Below are positions 16,360 through 24,764 of a stretch of 32,295 bases of DNA, piece after piece. The notes beneath the pieces are model-generated. The model was not told the DNA's origin. It saw only the letters and a list, made by a program, of their open reading frames with translations, and did not search any database. Source of the stretch: Devosia sp. (GTDB lineage: Bacteria; Pseudomonadota; Alphaproteobacteria; Rhizobiales; Devosiaceae). The stretch lies in NCBI RefSeq assembly GCF_028290645.1, contig NZ_JAQGJL010000069.1, positions 1 through 32,295 of the forward strand, written 5' to 3'. Position 1 is the first letter of the stretch. Each line of letters starts with the position of its first letter. A program made the translations under genes and the position numbers.

Positions 16360-17628
16360 CTAGCTGATGGCTGCCGCGAGCCACGCTGCGATGGCGAGCG
16401 TGTCCCGGTCACGGTCGACCGGTCCTACCACCTGGACGCCAAGCGGCAGGCCGAGCGGGCCCGTGCCGGCGGGGATGCTGACACAGGGGCCATGGAGCGC
16501 GGTCCAGAGCTGGTTGAAGCTCGGATCGCCCGTGAAGGCGAGACCCAGCGGCGCTTCGCCGGGCGCGCTGGGGGTGAGAATGGCGTCAATCCCGTCGAAT
16601 ACCGCCGTCATCGCCGCGCGGGCCGCGGCAAATGCCCTGCGGCCGAGCCTGACCGCCTCCGGACCACGCTCAGCTGCATTGTCGAGCATCCGGCAGAGCG
16701 CCTCCGCCAGCCGGTCGCCGTGCTCGCGGCGCTCCCACGCGAGGGCCTGTAGGCTCTCGCCGTACATGACGTCGACATGCCGCCCGAATGCCTCGTCCGT
16801 CTCCTGCGGCAGCGCGATCTCGACGATCTCGGCGCCCGCCCGGGCGGCGGCGGCAATGACTTCGTCCAGCCGCTGCCTCATCGCCGGCGTTGCCAGCTCC
16901 GCCGCAGGGCCAAGGGTGACCCCGAGGCGTGGCGCCCGATCCAGCTTCCGCGCCGGATCGCCCAGATCACGGCCGCTTATCGCACTGATGAACAACGCGC
17001 AGTCGCCGACTTCGCGCGCGAACACGCCGATGGTGTCGAGGCTCTCGCTCATCACCTTCATGCCGGCGCGATGGATGGTCCCGAAGGTCGGCTTGTAGGC
17101 GACGACACCGCAGAACGCCGCCGGCCGGATCAGGCTGCCCGCGGTCTGCGTCCCGAGCGCCAGCGGCACCGCACCATAGGCGACCGCGGCTGCCGAACCC
17201 GACGACGAGCCTCCCGGGGTATGAGCATGATTGTGGGGATTGGTCGTCGGGCCCGGTGTCATCGTCGCAAACGCCGTCGTCACCGTCTTGCCGAAGACAA
17301 CGGCACCGGCGGCCCGCGAAAGGCTGACCACGGCGGCATCCGCGACCGGCCGGTAACCGGCCCAGATCGGAGAGCCGTACTCGGTGACGAGGTCGGCAGT
17401 ATCGATCACGTCCTTGACGGCAATGGGCAATCCTGCGAGCGGCCGGTCGGAAGCGGCTGTTGCATCGGCCTGCCAGCGGTCCCGATCGGCGAGCCGGACG
17501 AATGCGCGGGTCGCCGGTTCGCGCTCCGCGCATCGCTCGAGGCAGGATTCGATCAGCTCGACCGATGAAAGCTTCCCCGCCCTGATCAACGAAAGCGCCT
17601 CACCGGCCGAAAGCTTCCAGGGCAGCAT
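16360..17628 (-). CDS. Amidase-signature family hydrolase
   Basis: The 422-residue product shows the amidase-signature core: Lys72 in GLPIAVKDVIDT, cis-Ser141 in HTPGGSSSGSAAA and nucleophile Ser165 in GTQTAGSLIRPAA. The 69- and 24-residue spacings fit the Ser-cisSer-Lys triad of this family. Such enzymes hydrolyse amides ranging from malonamide to aryl amides and amino-acid amides, and the sequence does not identify the substrate. It lies 139 bases downstream of the mannonate dehydratase gene on the same strand and may share its transcript. No signal peptide is present. A GGAGGCGAGG stretch precedes the ATG. Length is close to the short members of the family. Confidence 0.88.
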   Translation of the reverse strand: MLPWKLSAGEALSLIRAGKLSSVELIESCLERCAEREPATRAFVRLADRDRWQADATAASDRPLAGLPIAVKDVIDTADLVTEYGSPIWAGYRPVADAAVVSLSRAAGAVVFGKTVTTAFATMTPGPTTNPHNHAHTPGGSSSGSAAAVAYGAVPLALGTQTAGSLIRPAAFCGVVAYKPTFGTIHRAGMKVMSESLDTIGVFAREVGDCALFISAISGRDLGDPARKLDRAPRLGVTLGPAAELATPAMRQRLDEVIAAAARAGAEIVEIALPQETDEAFGRHVDVMYGESLQALAWERREHGDRLAEALCRMLDNAAERGPEAVRLGRRAFAAARAAMTAVFDGIDAILTPSAPGEAPLGLAFTGDPSFNQLWTALHGPCVSIPAGTGPLGLPLGVQVVGPVDRDRDTLAIAAWLAAAIS

Positions 17629-17767
17629 GCGGAACCTCGCCTCCAGCGGTTCTCAGTTCGGTAGCAAAACACCGTCTCCGCGGCAATCCGGCACCAGACG
17701 GGGCGCCGGTCCGGTGCTGGATGTTGCTGGGCCGGCCACAGGTCAAGCCGCGTTCCTGCCCGTTGGC

Positions 17768-18763
17768 TCAGCGCTCGATGACGCCCGGAAAGTCCTTCTG
17801 CGCCTGCTGCAGCAGCGCCGCGATGTAGCCGAAGCAGAAGGCGAAGGCGACGCCGTCCGGGTCGGGGCCGCTGATGTGCGGCACATGGTCTGGCATCAGC
17901 ATGTATTTGTAGCCGACCTCGGCATAGATCCTGACCGACTCGACCATGTCCATGTCGCCCTCGTCCGGGAAGGTCTCCATGAACGAGAGCTTGCCGCCCC
18001 GGATATTGCGGAAGTGGACGTTGAACAGTTTCCCGCGCGTCCCGAACCAGCGGATGATGTCGCCGATCTCATCGCGCGGGTTGTCGAGCATCTCGCCGAC
18101 CGTGCCCTGGCAGAAATTGAGCCCGTGATACGGGCTCTCGCGCATCTGGACGAACTTCTTCAACCCCTCGACGGTGCCCAGCACCCGCGTCACGCCGCGA
18201 TAGCCCGGCGGCGTATGGGGATCGTGCGGATGGCAGGCGAGCCGGACCTTGGCCGATTCCGCCACCGGCACGACGCGCTCGAGGAAGTAGTCGATGCGCT
18301 CCCAGTTCTCGTCCTCGGAGACGACGCCGGCCAGCGTCGGCGCGGCGTTCTGATCCATCTTGTCCCAGCGGAAGCTCGAGTTCCTCGAGCCACCGCGGCC
18401 GGTCTCCGGTTCCGAGCGCGGGATGCCGATGATGTTGAGGTTGTATTTGACCGACGGAATCCCGGCCGCGCCGACATTCTCGATCAGCCGGCAGATCGAG
18501 TCGATCTGGCGGTCCCGGTTGGGACCCTTGGAAAGGATGTCCTGGCTGTCCTGCTTCTCGATGACCTTCGAGTTCATCGGCAGCTGCACCATGTCGAGGA
18601 TCAGCCCGAGCGACTCCACGCGCTCGCGATGCGCCTTCAGCGTATCGAGCGTCCAGTCATGCGGATTGCCGTCGGGGTCGGCGCAGATGTGGCGTACGCC
18701 CAGCTGTGCAAACTGGCGGTAGTGATCGTCGTCACGCGCCGCGTTTTGAGTTCCCAGATACAA
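17768..18763 (-). CDS. uxuA: Mannonate dehydratase family protein (UxuA-like)
   Basis: The 331-residue TIM-barrel protein carries the UxuA-type C-terminal block LFNVHFRNIRGGKLSFMETF, then DEGDMDMVES and YMLMPDHVPHISG, which supplies the metal ligands of mannonate dehydratases (His, Asp, His). It is about 60 residues shorter than E. coli UxuA, as in the short alphaproteobacterial versions, so D-mannonate is the default substrate but a related aldonate is possible; the symbol is family-level. The start is TTG with GGGAGGA five bases upstream. It lies 51 bases downstream of the KDG-dehydratase gene and is probably cotranscribed. Dehydration of D-mannonate gives 2-keto-3-deoxygluconate, linking it to glucuronate breakdown. 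Confidence 0.78.
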   Translation of the reverse strand: MYLGTQNAARDDDHYRQFAQLGVRHICADPDGNPHDWTLDTLKAHRERVESLGLILDMVQLPMNSKVIEKQDSQDILSKGPNRDRQIDSICRLIENVGAAGIPSVKYNLNIIGIPRSEPETGRGGSRNSSFRWDKMDQNAAPTLAGVVSEDENWERIDYFLERVVPVAESAKVRLACHPHDPHTPPGYRGVTRVLGTVEGLKKFVQMRESPYHGLNFCQGTVGEMLDNPRDEIGDIIRWFGTRGKLFNVHFRNIRGGKLSFMETFPDEGDMDMVESVRIYAEVGYKYMLMPDHVPHISGPDPDGVAFAFCFGYIAALLQQAQKDFPGVIER

Positions 18764-18814
18764 GTCGTCCTCCCGATAGCCCTGGATTGTCTTTGTGATT
18801 GAAGGCGCCCGCGG

Positions 18815-19762
18815 TCATTTCGCCGCCGGTGCCCCGAGGTTCTTCAGCCCGTCGATCAGCGCCTTGAGCTTTTCGTCTTCTTCGACCGTGAGGTCGGTGA
18901 AGGGCGGCCGCACCGGCCCTGCCGGACGCCCCGTCACCCGCATCCCCGCCTTGACGATGCTCACGGCATAGCCGCGCCGGCGGTTGCGGATGCCGATATA
19001 GGGGAGGACGAACCCGGCCAGCGCCCGCTCCACCCATTGGAGGTCGCGCGAGCGCACCGCTGCATAGAACTGCATCGAGAATTCCGGGATGAAGTTGAAC
19101 ACTGCCGACGAATAGGTGGTGACACCCATCTCCTGGTACGGCAGCGCGAACGTCTCCGCCGTCGGCAGCCCGCCGACATAATGCAGCCGGTCGCCCAACC
19201 GCACCCGGATGCGCGTCATCAGCTCGATGTCGCCGACCCCGTCCTTGAACCCTACGAGGTTCGGGCACTCGTCGCAGAGCCGCGCCAGCGTCGCGTCGTC
19301 GACAATGGCGTTGTCGCGGTTATAGACGATCACGCCGAGGCTGGTGGATTTGCACACCGCCTTGATGTGTTCGAAGAGCCCCTCCTGGTCGGCCTGCACG
19401 AGATAGGGCGGCAGGAGCAGCAGCCCGTCGGCCCCGGCCTCTTCCATCGCCCCGGCATATTCGATCGCCATCATCGTGCCGTAGCCGCAGCCGGCGACCA
19501 GCGGCATCGAGCGGTTGATCTCCTCGACCGCCGCCCGCACCACCCGGGCGCATTCGGCCGGCGCCAGCGAGAAGAACTCGCCCGTGCCGCCCGCCGCGAA
19601 CAACCCGGCTGGCTTGTGGTCGCACATCCAGCCGATATGGCTGCGATACCCCGCCTCGTCGAACGTCAGGTCGGCATTGAAATGCGTGACCGGGAAGGAC
19701 AGCAGTCCAGACGCCACCACATCCATCATTGCTTTGGGCGACATTTGAGATCGATTGGGCAA
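18815..19762 (-). CDS. kdgD: 5-dehydro-4-deoxyglucarate dehydratase (DHDPS superfamily)
   Basis: This 315-residue class-I aldolase-like barrel has the KdgD opening [20 protein letters not shown], the [15 protein letters not shown] loop, Tyr147 in VIVYNRDN and Schiff-base Lys173 in [10 protein letters not shown] (numbered from the TTG start). KdgD converts 5-dehydro-4-deoxy-D-glucarate to 2-oxoglutarate semialdehyde with loss of CO2 and water, in the oxidative galacturonate/glucarate route. TTG at 19762 has AGAGGG nine bases upstream; ATG at 19744 ([10 protein letters not shown]) fits relatives better but has no clear ribosome site, so the first six residues are uncertain. It heads the minus-strand unit leading to the UxuA-like and amidase genes, divergent from the HWE kinase. 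Confidence 0.88.
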   Translation of the reverse strand: MPNRSQMSPKAMMDVVASGLLSFPVTHFNADLTFDEAGYRSHIGWMCDHKPAGLFAAGGTGEFFSLAPAECARVVRAAVEEINRSMPLVAGCGYGTMMAIEYAGAMEEAGADGLLLLPPYLVQADQEGLFEHIKAVCKSTSLGVIVYNRDNAIVDDATLARLCDECPNLVGFKDGVGDIELMTRIRVRLGDRLHYVGGLPTAETFALPYQEMGVTTYSSAVFNFIPEFSMQFYAAVRSRDLQWVERALAGFVLPYIGIRNRRRGYAVSIVKAGMRVTGRPAGPVRPPFTDLTVEEDEKLKALIDGLKNLGAPAAK

Positions 19763-19906
19763 AGCTTGTCCCTCTGGCTGCGCTGCAGCCGGTTGTTCGG
19801 ATCACCGCAGCGATCCAGCGCGCTTCCACTGGACCACCAAGCCCCAGGGTATCCGGATGCTACCCTCGGCGCCTCGGTGGCGACAACGAGATAGTTCGAG
19901 TTGCAT

Positions 19907-19931
19907 GGAACCCTAAGCACGCAGCGGCGTT
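19907..19931 (+). promoter_or_regulatory. EcfG-type (general stress) promoter for the HWE kinase operon
   Basis: GGAAC (19907-19911), a 16-base spacer and CGTT (19928-19931) match the published alphaproteobacterial sigma-EcfG consensus without a mismatch. It lies 30 bases upstream of the kinase start. Sequence is seen directly; stress control is inferred from the consensus. Confidence 0.7.
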
Positions 19932-19961
19932 TACGGCCTCGGGCTAGGGGGTCTTGGGCTG

Positions 19962-21464
19962 ATGGACTTGGTGATGGAAATACCGTCGCGGGCCGAAACG
20001 GGTGATACCGCTGCGCTGCTTCGACTGACGGATCGGCTTTATCGCGTCGATAGTCTCGATGATGTATTCGGCGCCGCACTTGACGCCATCACCGAGTTGC
20101 TCGGATGCGAACGCGCCTCGATCCTGCTCTTCGATGATCTCGGAGTCATGCGGTTCGTCGCCTGGCGGAAGCTTTCGGATGCCTATCGGCAAAAGGTGGA
20201 CGGGCACACGCCCTGGAAGCCGGGCGAGAGAGACGTGGCGCCGATCTTCGTCTCCGACATCGCAACGACCGCGGAGCCTGATTGGCTGAAGCAGACGCTG
20301 TCCAATGAAGGCATCACCGGCCTCGGCTTCGTTCCCCTCATGGCGAAGGGTGAGGTGGTCGGAAAGTTCATGACCTATTTCCCCGAGGTGCACGAGTTCA
20401 CCTCGCACGAGCGCGAGCTCGCCGTCGCGATTGCACGCCAGGTCGGCTTCAGTCTCGAGCGCTACCGGGCGGACTCGGCGCGCACGGCGACCGAGCGGCG
20501 GCTGCGCGAAAGCGAGGATCGCTTCCGCCGGATGTCGGAAGACGCTCCGATAATGATCTGGATATCCGACAGCGCCGGCCACTGCCTTCACCTCAACCAG
20601 ATGCTGAGAACGTTCTGGGGCGTGACCGAACTGGAGGGCTTCGACTGGGCCTCGACGATCCACCCCGACGATCAGCAGGCCATTGGGGCGGCGATGGCGG
20701 AGGCGATCCGAACCCGCAGCAGCGCCCGCGTCAAGGGACGCTACTGCCGGCACGACGGCGTCTATCGGATCCTCGAAACCGTGGCGCGACCCAACTATGC
20801 CGATGATGGCCGCTTCGACGGCATGATCGGCGTGAACGTCGACGTCACGGAGCGTGAAGAGGCCGACCAGCACAAGCAATTGCTGATCAACGAGCTGAAC
20901 CACCGGGTGAAGAACACGCTTGCAGTCGTCCAGTCGGTGGCGCGCCAGTCGTTCAAGGGCGATGCTTCGATCGACGCAAAGGTCAAATCGTTCGAGGGAC
21001 GGCTGTCGGCTCTGGCACAGACCCACAATCTCCTTGCGGCCGAAAGCTGGCAGAGCGCCTCGCTGGAAGAGGTCGTCCGGCAGTCGGTGAACGGTGACGC
21101 CGATGTCCGAATTCGGATCGCCGGTCCCAGGGTCCAGCTCGAACCCAAGCAGGCGGTGACCACGGCGATGGCGCTCCACGAGCTCTATACCAACGCGGTG
21201 AAGCACGGGGCGCTGCGATCCACCGATGGAACAATCGATTTTACCTGGCAGACCACGGATGAGCCCGGGCAGTGGCTGACGATGCGATGGCAGGAGACCT
21301 GTCGCGAGCCGATACAGAAGCCCACCCGCCGCGGCTTCGGTTCGACCATGATCGAGAAGGCCCTGGGCGCCGAGTTCAATGCGGAGGTCGAGATGAACTA
21401 CCTGCCCGAAGGCCTGGTCTGCACCGTGGTAGCGCGCAAGCCCGCGAGCCTCGAGACCCGATGA
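19962..21464 (+). CDS. HWE-family sensor histidine kinase (GAF-PAS-HWE)
   Basis: The 500-residue soluble kinase has a GAF domain (about 22-168, with FVPLMAKGEVVGKFMTYF), a PAS domain (about 180-305, ending MIGVNVDVTEREEAD) and an HWE/HisKA_2 core. The phospho-acceptor is His314 in LLINELNHRVKNTLAVVQSV; the ATP-binding part shows MALHELYTNAVKHGALRS, the MRWQE motif and RRGFGSTMIEKAL. No membrane segment is present, so it senses a cytoplasmic signal; the GAF and PAS ligands are unknown. The start codon overlaps nothing and follows AGGGGG by about ten bases. The ATGA overlap couples it to the single-domain response regulator. HWE kinases often feed the PhyR-NepR-EcfG pathway, which fits the promoter upstream. 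Confidence 0.93.
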   Translation: MDLVMEIPSRAETGDTAALLRLTDRLYRVDSLDDVFGAALDAITELLGCERASILLFDDLGVMRFVAWRKLSDAYRQKVDGHTPWKPGERDVAPIFVSDIATTAEPDWLKQTLSNEGITGLGFVPLMAKGEVVGKFMTYFPEVHEFTSHERELAVAIARQVGFSLERYRADSARTATERRLRESEDRFRRMSEDAPIMIWISDSAGHCLHLNQMLRTFWGVTELEGFDWASTIHPDDQQAIGAAMAEAIRTRSSARVKGRYCRHDGVYRILETVARPNYADDGRFDGMIGVNVDVTEREEADQHKQLLINELNHRVKNTLAVVQSVARQSFKGDASIDAKVKSFEGRLSALAQTHNLLAAESWQSASLEEVVRQSVNGDADVRIRIAGPRVQLEPKQAVTTAMALHELYTNAVKHGALRSTDGTIDFTWQTTDEPGQWLTMRWQETCREPIQKPTRRGFGSTMIEKALGAEFNAEVEMNYLPEGLVCTVVARKPASLETR

Positions 21465-21835
21465 GCACTGTGGCGGGAAAGCGCGTACTGGTTCTCGAAG
21501 ACGAGTTCCTGCTTGCCATGGAAGCCGCGGAAACGCTGGAGGACCTTGGCGTGGTGGTCGTCGGGCCGGCTTACCGGATCGATGCGGCAATGGCGCTGCT
21601 TGCGACCGAGCAGGTGGATGCCGCCCTGCTCGACGTCAATATCGGCGGAATGCCCAGTTCGGTTGTCGCGGACCATCTCATTGCCCGGGGTGTGCCGGTC
21701 GTCTTCGCCACCGGCTACGGGGCGCGGGCGGATGTCGTCTCCGGCCATGTGATTCTCGACAAGCCCTACACCCGTGAACAGATGCGGGCCGCCCTGCTTC
21801 AAGTGCTGGGCTACGAGAAGGAGCCTTCGCGCTGA
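21461..21835 (+). CDS. Single-domain response regulator (REC)
   Basis: The 124-residue protein is a receiver domain only: VLVLEDEFLLAMEAAETLED gives the acidic pocket, Asp58 in DAALLDVNIGG is the phospho-acceptor, and VVFATGYG and ILDKPYT provide the Thr and Lys of the switch. With no output domain, it should act as a phosphate sink, a phosphorelay partner or by protein interaction. The ATG lies inside the kinase stop (ATGA at 21461-21464), so the pair is almost certainly cognate. Longer in-frame starts inside the kinase gene are rejected. It converges on the MFS gene with only 41 bases between the stops. Confidence 0.92.
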   Translation: MSTVAGKRVLVLEDEFLLAMEAAETLEDLGVVVVGPAYRIDAAMALLATEQVDAALLDVNIGGMPSSVVADHLIARGVPVVFATGYGARADVVSGHVILDKPYTREQMRAALLQVLGYEKEPSR

Positions 21836-21876
21836 AATCGATGGGAGGCCCGGCACGAGGAGGCGTTGCGGCAACG

Positions 21877-23091
21877 CTATCCCGTGAGTTTGTCGACCCT
21901 GCGCAGGGCGGGAAACAGCCGGGCCCAGATGAGCACGATGGCTATGGTCCCTATTCCTCCGAACGCCACGGCGGCAACAGGACCGATGAGGCCGGCGACG
22001 ATGCCCGATTCGAACTCCCCCAGCTGGTTCGAAGTGCCGATGAACAGCGAGTTCACCGCATTGACCCGGCCGCGCATGTGATCCGGCGTCAGTAGCTGTA
22101 CGAGCGAGCTGCGAACCACCACGCTGACCGTGTCCGAGGCCCCGAGGATCACCAGCATGAGCACCGAAAGCGCGATGTTGGTGGAATAGGCAAAGACGAT
22201 GGTGGCGGCCCCGAAGATGCCGACCGCCCAGAGCATCTTCATGCCGACGCGATGCTGCAGCGGGTAGCGCGCGAGAACCAGCGACATCGCCACCGCCCCC
22301 ACCGCCGGCGCCATCCGCAGAAATCCCAGTCCCCACGGTCCGGCGTTGAGGATATCGCGGGCATAGACCGGCAGCAGCGCGGTAGCCCCGCCCAGCAGCA
22401 CGGCGAACAGATCGAGCGAGATGGTCCCCAGCATGACCGGCTTGCTCTTGATGAACGCCACCCCGGCAAACACCGACTCGAAGGTGATCGGGGTTCGCGC
22501 GGGAAGCGTCGCGGGCCGCTCGATCGCCAGCACGTTGTAGCTCGCCACAAGGAACAGCAGGCCCGATACGAGGAACGGCGCGACCGGACCCAGGCCGTAA
22601 AGCACCCCGCCAATTGCGGGACCGATGATCAGCGCCGTCTGCATCACCGAGGTCGAGGTGGCGACCGCGCTCTGCAACTGGGCCGCGGGAACGATGCCGG
22701 GCAGCAGCGCCGCCATGGTCGGACGTTCGAAGGCCTGCGCCGCCCCGAGGACCGCCACGGCGACGAAAATCCCCCAGGTGGGGAGCCAGCCCTGCCACAC
22801 GCCGAGGGCGATGAAGCCCATCACCGCGGCTTCGACCACCTGGCACACCAGCCCGATCCGGCGCCGGTCGAACTGGTCGGCCATCTGCCCGGCAACGAAT
22901 GTCAGGATCAGCATCGGCAGGAACTGGAACAGCCCGACAAGGCCCAGGTCGAACGGGTTGCGGGTGCGATCGTAGATCAGCCAGCCGATGGCAACCGCCG
23001 ATCCCTGGAACGCCACGGACGAGAGCGCACGCGACGACAGGAAATGCAGGAAGGACGGGAGCCGAAGGACGTGCGGGGAGTCTGGGGTCAT
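21877..23091 (-). CDS. MFS transporter, EntS-like exporter family
   Basis: The 404-residue protein has about twelve transmembrane segments. FLSSRALSSVAFQGSAVAIG opens TM1, GQMADQFDRRRIGLVCQ is the conserved loop between TM2 and TM3, and PDHMRGRVNAVNSLF is the matching motif of the second half seen in EntS/MFS_3 exporters. Substrate is unknown; relatives export siderophores or drugs. ATG at 23091 gives the usual short N-terminus, although no ribosome site is obvious; the frame remains open to a TTG at 23148. A short hairpin (21863-21877, GCGTTG/CAACGC) overlaps the stop codon and may help end transcription from both sides. Confidence 0.87.
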   Translation of the reverse strand: MTPDSPHVLRLPSFLHFLSSRALSSVAFQGSAVAIGWLIYDRTRNPFDLGLVGLFQFLPMLILTFVAGQMADQFDRRRIGLVCQVVEAAVMGFIALGVWQGWLPTWGIFVAVAVLGAAQAFERPTMAALLPGIVPAAQLQSAVATSTSVMQTALIIGPAIGGVLYGLGPVAPFLVSGLLFLVASYNVLAIERPATLPARTPITFESVFAGVAFIKSKPVMLGTISLDLFAVLLGGATALLPVYARDILNAGPWGLGFLRMAPAVGAVAMSLVLARYPLQHRVGMKMLWAVGIFGAATIVFAYSTNIALSVLMLVILGASDTVSVVVRSSLVQLLTPDHMRGRVNAVNSLFIGTSNQLGEFESGIVAGLIGPVAAVAFGGIGTIAIVLIWARLFPALRRVDKLTG

Positions 23092-23194
23092 AACCGGACA
23101 ATGCGGAGGGGGGATCGCCACAGAGCCATATCCGGCCGACCGGCTCAACCGAAACCTTGGTCGCGGACCTTCCGTCGCATGGCTTCCGAACGCA

Positions 23195-23220
23195 TGAAAA
23201 AACCCGCCTGTGGGCGGGTT
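23195..23220 (-). terminator. Intrinsic terminator of rpsU
   Basis: Read on the minus strand, AACCCGCC, loop CACA and GGCGGGTT form an 8-base-pair stem (23201-23220) followed directly by a T-run (six A on the plus strand, 23197-23202). It is 25 bases past the rpsU stop. This is the clearest rho-independent terminator in the window. Confidence 0.9.
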
Positions 23221-23245
23221 CTTACGACGTCTGGTATGTAGGCCT

Positions 23246-23515
23246 TCAGCCGCCGCGAACGACGGACGGGGCGCGGGGGCTCGGCGGGGGGCCTTTTCGC
23301 GCGGGGGCTGCGATCAGTCCCTCGCGGATCGCGATCTTTCGCGCCGCCTTGCGGCCACGACGAACAGCCTCAGCGGCCTCGCGGACCCGCTTCTCGGACG
23401 GCTTCTCGTAGTAGCTGCGAAGCTTCATTTCCCGGAACACGCCCTCGCGCTGAAGGCGCTTCTTGAGGACCCGGAGAGCTTGGTCGACATTGTTGTCGCG
23501 AACTAGAACCTGCAA
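23246..23515 (-). CDS. rpsU: Small ribosomal subunit protein bS21
   Basis: The 89-residue protein has the bS21 core [40 protein letters not shown] and an Arg/Lys-rich helix, plus an alanine/proline-rich tail ([16 protein letters not shown]) that makes it longer than the 71-residue E. coli protein. It binds the 30S platform near the 16S 3' end and takes part in initiation. The start is TTG with AGGA six bases upstream, a start also common for this gene in related bacteria. It is a single-gene unit with its own terminator. An overlapping out-of-frame ATG (ATGTTTG) sits at the start site and may affect initiation. Confidence 0.95.
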   Translation of the reverse strand: MQVLVRDNNVDQALRVLKKRLQREGVFREMKLRSYYEKPSEKRVREAAEAVRRGRKAARKIAIREGLIAAPARKGPPPSPRAPSVVRGG

Positions 23516-23841
23516 ACATTATCCTAACTTGAGATCCGGCCCACCTTGGGCGACCGGCGGGAACGCCGACGGCGCTCCAACGCTCTTTGTATCACACCCC
23601 GGCTCAAAGCGCACCCCTTGTTCGCGGCGCGTTCAGAGGCGGCTGAAAGTTGCCCGGATGTCGCAACTCTGCCGCGCCTGGATCGCAAGGGCGGGGCATT
23701 GCTCGGCCTTTTGCGTCCTGCGCTCGGGCGGCCGATCCGGACGGGGAGAGAAAACACCAACAGCAATTATGACGAAAATCAATGCGGAAGGCTGCTTGCT
23801 GATCTTCCGTCTGACGGAGCATTCAGCTCCGGAGAAGGAAC
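23516..23841. other. Divergent intergenic region between rpsU and the Cys-repeat protein
   Basis: These 326 bases must hold the rpsU promoter (minus strand) and a promoter for the secreted protein (plus strand). On the plus strand, GGAAG followed after 17 bases by CGTC (ending about 30 bases before the ATG) matches the EcfG consensus in seven of nine positions, which is only weak support. On the minus strand no convincing -35/-10 pair was found. Open frames across this stretch have no recognisable motif or ribosome site. Confidence 0.4.
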
Positions 23842-24282
23842 ATGTGGAACCGCACCCTTAGCACGGCGCTATTCTTTGGCCTTTGCCTGGGCGTCGCGCC
23901 GGCAATGGCTCAGACAACCGCAACGACCCCGCCCATCGATTTGTCGCAGGCCGGGACAACACCAGCGGAAAATCAGGCCTTCGTGGCGGCCATGACGCCT
24001 GAAGATCAGGCGAACGTAATCACGGCCTGCGTGCCGGTCATCATCGCGCCGGACGCTAACACGCCTCCAACCGTGGTGTCGTTCTGCAATGCGGTGTCGG
24101 AAGCCGGCGTCCCTGCGGCCGGCACTACGCCCGAGGAAAACATGGCCTTCTTCAATTCCCTGCCGGCGGCACAGCAGGAAAACGTCAAGGCGGCATGCAC
24201 GCCAGCTGCTTCGGCCACGCCGACGGGTAGCACCAACCCGGCAATGTTGTTGAACTTCTGCCAGTCCGTTGCATCGCCGTGA
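23842..24282 (+). CDS. Secreted protein with two Cys-containing tandem repeats, unknown function
   Basis: The 146-residue product starts with a signal peptide (RTLSTALFFGLCLGVAPAMA, cleavage after AMA). The mature part consists of two related units of about 50 residues: TTPAENQAF...QANVITACVP...VSFCNAV and TTPEENMAF...QENVKAACTP...LNFCQSV. Each unit has two cysteines about 17 residues apart, so two intra-unit disulphides in the periplasm are likely. The rest is rich in Ala, Thr and Pro. GGAGAAGGA precedes the ATG. No domain name is recognised. It stands alone, with a strong hairpin terminator downstream. Confidence 0.8.
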   Translation: MWNRTLSTALFFGLCLGVAPAMAQTTATTPPIDLSQAGTTPAENQAFVAAMTPEDQANVITACVPVIIAPDANTPPTVVSFCNAVSEAGVPAAGTTPEENMAFFNSLPAAQQENVKAACTPAASATPTGSTNPAMLLNFCQSVASP

Positions 24283-24330
24283 TGGAAGCCGCTGCGGCGC
24301 CAGGAGCCGCCGCGAGGCACCCCTTCAGAC

Positions 24331-24359
24331 ATCGGGCGGCCTCCGGGCCGCCCGATCTT
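24331..24359 (+). terminator. Strong hairpin terminator after the Cys-repeat protein gene
   Basis: ATCGGGCGGCC (24331-24341), loop TCCG and GGCCGCCCGAT (24346-24356) form a perfect 11-base-pair stem followed by CTT. The T-run is short, but stem strength and position between convergent genes support a terminator, perhaps bidirectional. Confidence 0.65.
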
Positions 24360-24399
24360 ACGGGCAACAGCGAACGGGTAGCCGTGAAGGTGCGAGCTT

Positions 24400-24645
24400 C
24401 TAGTGCGGCTGCTCACCGGCACGATACCCGCCTTCCCGCCGCGCCGTAACATTCTCGTAGATCTCGATGGCCTCGGGACCGTCCAGCACATCGATGATCT
24501 GCTGCAGCGTCGCGGCCGGGGTCTGGCCGGTGTCGGGGGCAAGGTAGCTGCCGAGGATTTCGTGCATGCGCACGATGATCTCCTCGGCCGACGTCGGACG
24601 GAACTGAGTGCCGGGCGTCTCGGTAGCGTTGCGAACGTGAGCCAT
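24400..24645 (-). CDS. Small protein of unknown function, 81 aa
   Basis: ATG at 24645 has AAAGGAGA seven bases upstream, so it is well supported as a gene; in-frame starts further out lack a site. The product (MAHVRNATETPGTQFRPTSA at the N-terminus) has a predicted helical middle, EEIIVRMHEILGSYLAPDTG and AATLQQIIDVLDGPEAIEIY, and a charged, Gly-containing tail. It has no signal peptide, cysteine or membrane segment. I do not recognise the family. It is divergent from the DUF3606 gene; both have EcfG-like promoter sequences, hinting at a stress-induced small cytoplasmic protein (inference). Confidence 0.7.
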   Translation of the reverse strand: MAHVRNATETPGTQFRPTSAEEIIVRMHEILGSYLAPDTGQTPAATLQQIIDVLDGPEAIEIYENVTARREGGYRAGEQPH

Positions 24646-24666
24646 GGCGCATCTCCTTTCCGTTCC

Positions 24667-24691
24667 AACCTCCCGCGCCCTTCCTCGTTCC
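24667..24691 (-). promoter_or_regulatory. Possible EcfG-like promoter for the 81-aa protein
   Basis: On the minus strand GGAAC (24691-24687), a 16-base spacer and GGTT (24670-24667) match eight of nine consensus positions. The resulting leader would be very short, about 15 bases before the ATG, which lowers confidence. Confidence 0.35.
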
Positions 24692-24764
24692 ATCAATCGA
24701 CCGGTGACCGGCGCGGGACGGTGGCGGCCTCCCTCTTCGCCCCCCGCAACGTGAGGTGCGCGCG

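Noticed and set aside
21272-21460. Longer start for the response regulator inside the kinase gene
   Set aside because: The receiver domain begins right after ATG 21461, which overlaps the kinase stop as ATGA; upstream residues do not belong to the fold.
23524-23766. 80-codon minus-strand frame upstream of rpsU
   Set aside because: Arg/Ser-rich translation with no motif or ribosome site; it overlaps the region where the rpsU promoter must lie.
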